Shown here piece after piece: positions 38,326-43,844 of a stretch of DNA of 43,844 nt. Source of the DNA: Flavobacteriaceae bacterium UBA980 (GTDB lineage Bacteria; Bacteroidota; Bacteroidia; Flavobacteriales; Flavobacteriaceae); the NCBI GenBank assembly GCA_002292265.1, contig DBBQ01000028.1:1-43844 (forward strand). Direction: 5' to 3'. Below the pieces are notes generated by a model, which searched no databases, had not been told where the DNA came from, and worked only from the letters and a program-made list of their open reading frames with translations. Both the position numbers and the translations under genes were made by a program. Every line of letters begins with the position of its first letter. Position 1 is the first letter of the stretch.

Positions 38326-39162
38326 ATGACGCAAACCTACATCGGTTATTATTTTAAAATTTCCCCAAAATCCCCATGGGATGAAATTTTACTTGCCCAG
38401 CTCCAAGACCTTCCTTTCGAAAGTTTTGAAATGTCGGAGACAGGATTAAATGCCTATGTAGCTGAAAAAGATCACTTTGAATCTTTTCTTTCCTCAATTT
38501 CACTTTTGGAGAATAAAGAACTGAAAATCGAATATACATCTCGTTCCATCGAGCCCGAGAACTGGAATACCAAATGGGAAGAAGCCTTTGAACCGATCGA
38601 GATCAACTCTGATTGTGTGATCCGTGCTGATTTTCATCCGTCATTCAACAAGCAATACGAGTTGCTTATCAATCCCAAAATGAGTTTTGGAACAGGACAT
38701 CACCAAACCACCCATATGATGCTTGAGTTGGCACTGTCCCTTTCGCTAAAGAAGAAGACGGTACTCGATATGGGATGTGGAACTGGAATATTGGCTATTT
38801 TAGCTTCAAAAATGGGAGCCGAAGTGGTTGATGCAATAGATTGTGATCCTTGGTGTGTTGAAAATGCAAAAGAAAACTTTACAAAAAACCAATGTCAAAA
38901 CATTACTGTAACTTTAGGTCAGAAAATTCTAAAGAAGGTTCCTTCCTATGATGTCATTTTTGCAAACATCAACAGGAATGTGCTTTTGGAACAACTCCCT
39001 TCCTATGCAAAGGTGCTTCGTCCCAAAGGAAGCTTGCTACTCTCTGGGTTTTATAAAAAAGATATTCCTATAGTAAAGGAAAGGTGTAATCGATTTGGTC
39101 TTCAAATAGTGGAAACAAAACAAAAAGAGTCCTGGTGTGCGCTGCGTTGTAAGAATGGATAA
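38326..39162 (+). CDS. prmA: Ribosomal protein L11 methyltransferase
   Basis: A 278-residue SAM-dependent enzyme that trimethylates ribosomal protein L11. The N-terminal 110 residues form the substrate-recognition domain. The methyltransferase core has the SAM motif DMGCGTGILAILASKMGA, preceded by MSFGTGHHQTT, and the NxNR-like active-site loop FANINRNVL. Length fits the family. It overlaps clpS by 8 bases. Confidence 0.95.
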   Translation: MTQTYIGYYFKISPKSPWDEILLAQLQDLPFESFEMSETGLNAYVAEKDHFESFLSSISLLENKELKIEYTSRSIEPENWNTKWEEAFEPIEINSDCVIRADFHPSFNKQYELLINPKMSFGTGHHQTTHMMLELALSLSLKKKTVLDMGCGTGILAILASKMGAEVVDAIDCDPWCVENAKENFTKNQCQNITVTLGQKILKKVPSYDVIFANINRNVLLEQLPSYAKVLRPKGSLLLSGFYKKDIPIVKERCNRFGLQIVETKQKESWCALRCKNG

Positions 39163-39439
39163 AGAAAATCCAAAAATTGTCCCTCAAGAAATTGAGCAGG
39201 TCGATACGCTTGAAAAAAAAGAGCATGAAATCATTCTTTACAATGATGATGTAAACACCTTTGATCATGTCATTGAATGTTTGGTAACGATTTGTGAGCA
39301 CACCTATTTGCAAGCAGAGCAATGTGCCTATATTGTCCATTATTCAGGAAAGTGTAGTGTAAAAACCGGTTCATTAGAAGAATTGATTCCTAAATGTACT
39401 GCACTGTTGGAAGAGGGTTTAAGCGCTGAGGTAGTCTAA
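39155..39439 (+). CDS. clpS: ATP-dependent Clp protease adaptor ClpS
   Basis: A 94-residue adaptor that brings N-degron proteins to the Clp protease. The hallmark is IILYNDDVNTFDHVI, followed by the helix with C-A-Y-I-V-H-Y-S-G-K. I start it at the ATG at 39155 (MDKENPKIV), inside the end of prmA; an upstream in-frame start would add residues read through prmA. Pairing with prmA is common in Bacteroidota. With ssrA in the window, two protein-degradation tagging routes are represented. Confidence 0.94.
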   Translation: MDKENPKIVPQEIEQVDTLEKKEHEIILYNDDVNTFDHVIECLVTICEHTYLQAEQCAYIVHYSGKCSVKTGSLEELIPKCTALLEEGLSAEVV

Positions 39440-39491
39440 AACATTTTGATTTTTTTCTTTGAAAGAAATCAGCGACCTTTGAAAAAAACAA

Positions 39492-40043
39492 ATGAACTTG
39501 AAAAATTTAATACTCATCACACTAATGATTACGACACTAAATGCCCTAGGTCAAAAAACAGCCGATACCACAATTTATCAATTTAAAGTAGCTAGCCTGG
39601 AAGGGGAGGACTTTGATTTTAGCACCCTCGAAGGTAAAAAAATCATGATTGTCAATACCGCTTCAAAATGTGGACTGACCCCACAATACAAAAAACTTCA
39701 GGCATTGTATGAAAAATACGGGAAGGAAGACTTCGTTATTGTCGGTTTTCCGGCCAATAACTTTTTATTTCAGGAGCCCGGTACTGATGAAGAAATTGCT
39801 GTGTTTTGCGAAAAGAATTACGGAGTAACTTTTCCAATGATGAGCAAAATTTCAGTCAAGGGAAAAAACATGCATCCTGTGTATCAGTTTTTGACCGATG
39901 AATCTAAAAACGGGGTAATCAGTTCGAGTGTTTCTTGGAATTTCCAAAAGTATTTGATCAATCCTGACGGACGCTTAGCAAAGGTAATTTCCCCTAGAAT
40001 ACAACCTGATGATCCTACGGTAATTTCATGGATAGAAAACTAG
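39492..40043 (+). CDS. Glutathione peroxidase family protein (cysteine type), exported
   Basis: A 183-residue thiol peroxidase of the GPx family. A signal peptide covers about residues 1-20 (LILITLMITTLNALGQ). The peroxidatic cysteine is in NTASKCGLTPQY, the glutamine loop is in FPANNFLFQEPG (where the usual FPCNQF has an Ala and Asn), and the tryptophan motif is SWNFQKYLI. The missing cysteine in the F-P-A loop implies no standard resolving cysteine there. It probably reduces peroxides in the periplasm using thioredoxin-like partners. It is packed directly before the PLP enzyme gene. Confidence 0.93.
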   Translation: MNLKNLILITLMITTLNALGQKTADTTIYQFKVASLEGEDFDFSTLEGKKIMIVNTASKCGLTPQYKKLQALYEKYGKEDFVIVGFPANNFLFQEPGTDEEIAVFCEKNYGVTFPMMSKISVKGKNMHPVYQFLTDESKNGVISSSVSWNFQKYLINPDGRLAKVISPRIQPDDPTVISWIEN

Positions 40044-41192
40044 ATGAAAGAAAACGCAGATTTTAAGACCCTTTGCGTTCATGCAGGGGAACTCAAGGAC
40101 GAGCAACATGGAGGAGCGATCTCGCCCCTATACATGTCTTCTTCCTATGCGTTTAATGATGTTGAAACCAATCAATACCCAAGATATTTTAATACGCCCA
40201 ACCAACGTGGTTTAGCGATAAAAATTGCGGCTTTAGAAGGAGCGGAAGCAGGAATGATTTTTGGTTCGGGGATGGCAGCGATTAGCACGGCTTTACTATC
40301 TCATTTAAAATTTGGAGACCATGTTATTTTCCAGGATGACCTCTATGGCGGGACACGAAATTTTATAAAGCACGAGTTTCCCAAATACGGAATTCAATAC
40401 AGCTTTACTGCAGGCCTTACGGCTACCGATTTTGAAAACGAAATCCAAGACAATACAAAAGGGATCTATATTGAAACACCCAGTAATCCCACATTGAAAA
40501 TAATCGATTTAAAAGCTATTAGTACTTTGGCTAAAAATACGGACTTGTGGACCATGATTGACAATACGTTTGCAAGTCCGGTAAATCAAAATCCCATGGC
40601 ATTTGGAATTGATGTAGTGCTGCACAGCGCAACCAAGTATTTGGGGGGACACAGTGATATTTGTGCAGGTGCCGTGTTGGGTTCTCAAAAAGTGATTGAT
40701 CGTGTTTTTGAATCTGCAAAAAACCTCGGTGGAAGTTTAAGCGATTATACCGTTTGGCTTTTGGAACGGAGTATAAAAACACTCTTTCTGAGGGTACAAG
40801 CTCAAAATCAGAATGCGCAATTGCTTGCAGAATTTTTAGCAGATCAAGATTGGATTGACAATGTCTATTATCCGGGTTTACCACAGCATCCAGATCACGA
40901 GATTGCCAAAAAACAAATGAAGGGTTTTGGTGGGATGCTGACGTTTGATTTGGCGCCACACTTGGACTGTAAACAATTCCTTTTGGGGTTAAAACTTATT
41001 AAACCTACAATGAGTTTAGCGGGAATTGAAAGTACGGCTTTGAGCCCACGACTGACTTCTCATGCTTTGCTGACCGAAACGGAACGCATTGCTCAGGGGA
41101 TTACTCCCCAAATGGTGCGTTTCTCTACAGGAATTGAAGCGATTGAAGATTTGAAAGAAGATCTTATTCAATCGGTAAATCAGCAACACTAA
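40044..41192 (+). CDS. Cys/Met-metabolism PLP-dependent enzyme (cystathionine synthase/lyase family)
   Basis: A 382-residue PLP enzyme of the trans-sulfuration group. The cofactor lysine is in HSATKYLGGHSD, the phosphate-binding loop in GSGMAAIST, and the tyrosine-rich early part in SSSYAFNDVETNQYPRYFNTPNQ. A late LSPRLTSHALLT and R-F-S-T-G-I-E are typical. Which reaction it runs (cystathionine gamma-synthase, beta/gamma-lyase or methionine gamma-lyase) cannot be decided from sequence alone. The setting next to a peroxidase and bshB1 points to sulfur or thiol metabolism. Confidence 0.92.
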   Translation: MKENADFKTLCVHAGELKDEQHGGAISPLYMSSSYAFNDVETNQYPRYFNTPNQRGLAIKIAALEGAEAGMIFGSGMAAISTALLSHLKFGDHVIFQDDLYGGTRNFIKHEFPKYGIQYSFTAGLTATDFENEIQDNTKGIYIETPSNPTLKIIDLKAISTLAKNTDLWTMIDNTFASPVNQNPMAFGIDVVLHSATKYLGGHSDICAGAVLGSQKVIDRVFESAKNLGGSLSDYTVWLLERSIKTLFLRVQAQNQNAQLLAEFLADQDWIDNVYYPGLPQHPDHEIAKKQMKGFGGMLTFDLAPHLDCKQFLLGLKLIKPTMSLAGIESTALSPRLTSHALLTETERIAQGITPQMVRFSTGIEAIEDLKEDLIQSVNQQH

Positions 41193-41914
41193 TGAAGGTA
41201 GATCTACTGGCTTTTGGGGCCCATCCAGATGATGTAGAACTAGGTTGTTCTGGAACGATAGCCCTCTCTATAGCCCAAGGCAAATTCGTAGTACTAATTG
41301 ACCTGACCCAAGGGGAATTAGGTACCCGAGGATCGGTAGAATTAAGAAAAGAGGAGGCTACTGTAGCTGCATCAATTCTAGGGGTACAAAAGCGAGAAAA
41401 CCTCAAATTTAAAGATGCTTTTTTTGTCAATGATGAAGCTCACCAAAGGCGCGTCATTTCTAAGATAAGACAGTACAGACCAAAAATCGTACTGTGCAAT
41501 GCGACAACCGACCGACATATCGACCACGGAAAAGGAAACCGATTAGTGAACGACTCTTGTTTCCTGAGCGGTTTGTCGAAGATTGAAACCCATGACGAAA
41601 AGGGAACAATACAGGAGCCTTGGCGCCCAAGCCTCGTTTTGGAATACATCCAGTGGAATGAAATTCAGCCTGAGATTATCTTGGATATTTCAGGCCATCT
41701 AGAAACGAAAATGAAAGCGGTAGAGGCCTATTCCAGTCAATTTTTCGATCCCAGCTCTCAAGAATCCAATACGCCTATAAGCAGTAAAAACTTTCTTGAA
41801 AGTGTACGGTACCGTGCACAAAATCTTGGGCGACTTATTGGAACTGAAGCTGGGGAAGGATTTACCTCGAAACAACCTCTTTCCATAAGAAATTTGGATG
41901 ACTTAATTCGCTAG
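41192..41914 (+). CDS. bshB1: Bacillithiol biosynthesis deacetylase BshB1
   Basis: A 240-residue zinc-dependent deacetylase removing the acetyl group from GlcNAc-malate in bacillithiol synthesis. The zinc site is AHPDDVELGC at about 10-19, with H-x-D-H in DRHIDHGKG, and the LTQGELGTRGS loop is characteristic of BshB1. Related PIG-L deacetylases acting on other sugars are the alternative. It overlaps the PLP gene stop by one base (TAATG) and precedes the oxidoreductase gene by 2 bases. bshA and bshC are not in the window. Confidence 0.93.
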   Translation: MKVDLLAFGAHPDDVELGCSGTIALSIAQGKFVVLIDLTQGELGTRGSVELRKEEATVAASILGVQKRENLKFKDAFFVNDEAHQRRVISKIRQYRPKIVLCNATTDRHIDHGKGNRLVNDSCFLSGLSKIETHDEKGTIQEPWRPSLVLEYIQWNEIQPEIILDISGHLETKMKAVEAYSSQFFDPSSQESNTPISSKNFLESVRYRAQNLGRLIGTEAGEGFTSKQPLSIRNLDDLIR

Positions 41915-41916
41915 TT

Positions 41917-42897
41917 ATGCCTCGACTTATTAAATGGGGGGTCCTAGGTTTAGGAAAAATTGCCCACAAATTTGTAAGCGATTTACAACTGGTAGCCGAT
42001 TGTAAGCTGGAAGCCGTAGCCTCTTCTAATACAGCACGTGCAGCGGCTTTTGCTGGGCAGCACGGAGCAACCCGTTTTTATGGAAGCTACCAGGACTTAT
42101 TTGCCGACGATCAGGTAGAGATTATTTATATCGCTTCATTAAATCAAGATCACTATGCGCATACACTCGCTGCATTAAAAAATAAAAAAGCGGTGTTGTG
42201 CGAAAAACCACTTGCGATCAATCAAAAGCAAGTCTTGGAAATGATACGATGTGCACGCGAGCACCAGACCTTTTTAATGGAAGGGCTTTGGACTCGTTTT
42301 AATCCGACTTTTGGACAACTCCAACAATGGATTGCCGGAGGAGAAATAGGTGCGCTTCGATATCTCAACGCGACCTTTAGTTTTAACGGATTGGCATACG
42401 GAATAGATTCTCGATTATTCAATCCCGACAAAGCGGGGGGAAGCTTATTGGACATCGGTATTTATCCTTTATTTCTCGCTTATCAGCTGCTCGGAATTCC
42501 CAAATCTATACAAGCTTCAGCGGTCAAAGCGCCTACTGGAGTAGATGAACAAATCGCCATGATTTTGAGCTATGACAAGGCACATGCCATTTTGTATTCT
42601 AGTTTTTCACATAACGAAGACATGCGCGTCACCATTTGTGGAGAGGAAGGAGAAATTTATATGGATTCTCGTTGGCATGAGTCTCCTAGGATTACTTTAG
42701 TGAAAGGGGACAAACAAACTCTAAAGGAATTTGAATTTCAAGGTAAAGGGTATACTTATGAAATCCTTGAAGCAAATCAATGTCTAAGAAACGACCAACA
42801 GGAGTCTTCTAAATGGTCTTTGCAAAACAGCTTGGATTTAGTTCAGCTTATGGATCAGATACGAGGGGAAACAGGAATTAAATTCCCCATGGAGTAG
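41917..42897 (+). CDS. Gfo/Idh/MocA-family oxidoreductase
   Basis: A 326-residue NAD(P)-dependent dehydrogenase. The Rossmann start is GVLGLGKIAHKF (about 8-19), followed by the EKPLAINQ motif, where the lysine is catalytic. The C-terminal sheet domain includes LLDIGIYPLFLAYQLLG, where D and Y act in catalysis. The early MEGLWTRFNPTF is typical of the trans-dihydrodiol dehydrogenase-like branch. The substrate is probably a sugar-like polyol but is not known. It is the last gene of the packed run. Confidence 0.92.
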   Translation: MPRLIKWGVLGLGKIAHKFVSDLQLVADCKLEAVASSNTARAAAFAGQHGATRFYGSYQDLFADDQVEIIYIASLNQDHYAHTLAALKNKKAVLCEKPLAINQKQVLEMIRCAREHQTFLMEGLWTRFNPTFGQLQQWIAGGEIGALRYLNATFSFNGLAYGIDSRLFNPDKAGGSLLDIGIYPLFLAYQLLGIPKSIQASAVKAPTGVDEQIAMILSYDKAHAILYSSFSHNEDMRVTICGEEGEIYMDSRWHESPRITLVKGDKQTLKEFEFQGKGYTYEILEANQCLRNDQQESSKWSLQNSLDLVQLMDQIRGETGIKFPME

Positions 42898-42921
42898 GGG
42901 TGAATAGAAGTATAAAAAATC

Positions 42922-42951
42922 TTGTTTGCTATTTAAAAACATTTAAATTTG
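42922..42951 (+). promoter_or_regulatory. tRNA-His promoter (TTG - 19 bases - TAAATTTG)
   Basis: TTG at 42922-42924 and TAAATTTG at 42944-42951 have exactly 19 bases between them, the consensus spacing. The tRNA begins 11 bases downstream. Confidence 0.72.
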
Positions 42952-42962
42952 CACTTCCAAAC

Positions 42963-43037
42963 GGTGGTTGTAGCTCAGTTGGTTAGAGCGCCTGATTGTG
43001 GTTCAGGAGGTCGGCGGTTCGAGACCGCTCTTCCACC
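42963..43037 (+). tRNA. tRNA-His (anticodon GTG)
   Basis: A cloverleaf with the extra 5' G (position -1) expected for tRNA-His, the D arm GCTC...GAGC, anticodon stem CCTGA/TCAGG around TTGTGGT (anticodon GTG), T arm GGCGG-TTCGAGA-CCGCT, and C at position 73. Aligned in this way the acceptor stem GTGGTTG/CTTCCAC has two adjacent T-T mismatches (5:68 and 6:67). CCA is not encoded. Confidence 0.9.
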
Positions 43038-43049
43038 CGCTTTGCAAAG

Positions 43050-43077
43050 GGGATGACGATATGTCGTCCCTTTTTTT
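43050..43077 (+). terminator. Rho-independent terminator after tRNA-His
   Basis: The stem GGGATGAC/GTCGTCCC (one G-T pair) with loop GATAT is followed by seven T, 13 bases after the tRNA end. Confidence 0.85.
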
Positions 43078-43490
43078 GTTAAATATCTGCCCCTCAATGT
43101 GCTCCAAAATCATCAAAATGCCAAAAGTGCATCTCATAAATGGGTAAATTTGAGTATTCAAATCCAATCCAATAGATCGCATTTTTAACCAGCAAGGGCA
43201 TGGACTACCTTAATCTATGTTATTGCATAAACTTAAGAGAATGAATTTATCTAACGATTACGCTTTGATTTTACTTTGCTTCCTGTTAGATTAATATGCG
43301 AGGTGTTATCAAAATTTCACATTGTAGACTACAAAGATTTGCAAAGGCATGATGATGGAAGATTTGTAGAAGTAGTTTAATAATTTTAAACCATCGGTAC
43401 ATCCTCTTCATTAAGTTTGGGGATTTCTAACCCTTTTAGAAAGGTTACATTTATTTATTGTAGGTTTGTAGATACTCTTAAACCATTCAA
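43078..43490. other. 413-base intergenic region, mostly without recognisable features
   Basis: No start-to-stop gene of convincing quality is seen. One plus-strand frame without a start codon (43255-43380) reads like the end of a protein: F-H-I-V-D-Y-K-D-L-Q-R-H-D-D-G-R-F-V-E-V-V followed by TAA TAA. It may be a remnant of a lost gene. A TAGGTTTG element lies near the right end, and no transposon ends or direct repeats are visible. Confidence 0.5.
43461..43468 (+). promoter_or_regulatory. Promoter -7 element TAGGTTTG for the terminal lipoprotein gene
   Basis: TAGGTTTG fits TAnnTTTG and ends 22 bases before the lipoprotein ATG. No TTG at the right spacing is visible. Confidence 0.4.
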
Positions 43491-43844
43491 ATGAAGTTTT
43501 ATCTTTCCCTTTTAACTACTTGTATTCTTTTCCTTACACTTGTTTTTAGCTGTTCAACTGATGATGAAGAATCTGTTGCACCAGTTGTTCAAACACCTCA
43601 ACCAGAGCCTGAGCCTTCAGCCCCAACACAATATACTCTAACAGTTTCAGCATCAGAAGGTGGAACAGTGTCTACTGAAGGGGGCACTTATGATGAAGGT
43701 ACTGAGGTTACTGTTACAGCAACTCCAGACGATGGATACGAGTTTATAGAATGGGATGGAAATGATAATCAGTCAAATAGTTTTACTATAAGTGTTAATT
43801 CTAACATAACCATTCAGGCAAATTTTCAGATTATACAATCAAAT
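43491..43844 (+). CDS. Surface-type lipoprotein with bacterial-repeat domain, 3' end outside window
   Basis: The first 118 codons of a gene running off the window end. The start MKFYLSLLTT leads into a lipoprotein signal with lipobox LVFSC (Cys21). The residues after it, S-T-D-D-E-E, are acidic, as in the export signal that sends lipoproteins to the cell surface in Bacteroidota. A short Pro/Glu/Gln linker follows, then a domain of the InlB-B/Listeria-Bacteroides repeat type: YTLTVSASEGGTVS, Y-D-E-G-T-E-V-T-V-T-A-T-P, DDGYEFIEWDGN and ITIQANF. Such domains usually precede further repeats or an adhesive or enzymatic domain, not visible here. Confidence 0.85.
   Translation, partial: MKFYLSLLTTCILFLTLVFSCSTDDEESVAPVVQTPQPEPEPSAPTQYTLTVSASEGGTVSTEGGTYDEGTEVTVTATPDDGYEFIEWDGNDNQSNSFTISVNSNITIQANFQIIQSN

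Overview
The window is a stretch of chromosome from a Bacteroidota bacterium, almost certainly a member of the Flavobacteriaceae. The signs are: AT-rich DNA; repeated TAnnTTTG promoter elements, several with TTG about 19-20 bases upstream; a tmRNA encoding the tag GENNYALAA; a fused SecDF; a Rho with a long Asn/Lys/His-rich insertion; bacillithiol genes; a DUF4293 protein; and outer-membrane proteins and lipoproteins of flavobacterial style. Most of the window is ordinary core genome. I found no CRISPR array, insertion sequence, prophage or recognisable defence island.

Layout. 1-357 holds the 5' part of ssrA (tmRNA) on the minus strand, cut by the window start. 490-2956 has typA and a convergent FtsE-like ATPase. 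3093-7860 is an overlapping pair, a large TPR protein and a beta-barrel-like outer-membrane protein, followed by a lipoprotein amidohydrolase, asnB, gyrB, mdh and secDF, all on the plus strand to 17552. A bidirectional terminator separates these from a minus-strand run transcribed folE > cysS > yidD > lgt > DUF192 lipoprotein > YfiT/DinB protein (21896 down to 17614). 21960-24881 is a minus-strand pair, a FadL/OmpP1-like protein and an aromatic/Gly/Asn-rich lipoprotein, divergent from proS.

26451-28019 is a minus-strand group that looks decayed: a YHS-domain gene with an in-frame amber codon, an intact DoxX-like gene, a 47-residue fragment, and a hypothetical gene split by a frameshift at a homopolymer. 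tRNA-Glu and rpsT follow, probably on one transcript, then a terminator shared with the convergent rho. 30291-32465 has a DUF4293 gene, a YfcE-like phosphoesterase, a membrane-protein gene interrupted by TAA, and truA. An ABC exporter then meets a dacA-folP pair end to end.

35963-42897 is a tightly packed plus-strand series: DUF1599, DppB-like permease, tpiA, prmA, clpS, then glutathione peroxidase, a Cys/Met-metabolism PLP enzyme, bshB1 and a Gfo/Idh/MocA oxidoreductase. tRNA-His with its own promoter and terminator follows. After about 400 bases of mostly non-coding DNA, a surface-type lipoprotein with a bacterial-repeat domain runs off the end.

Themes: translation and ribosome rescue (ssrA, typA, cysS, proS, truA, prmA, rpsT, two tRNAs), the cell envelope (secDF, yidD, lgt, the outer-membrane proteins and lipoproteins), and thiol/redox chemistry (bshB1, YfiT, glutathione peroxidase, PLP enzyme). 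The most unusual signal is several broken reading frames within about 5 kb (26.4-31.7 kb), which could be real gene decay or sequence error.
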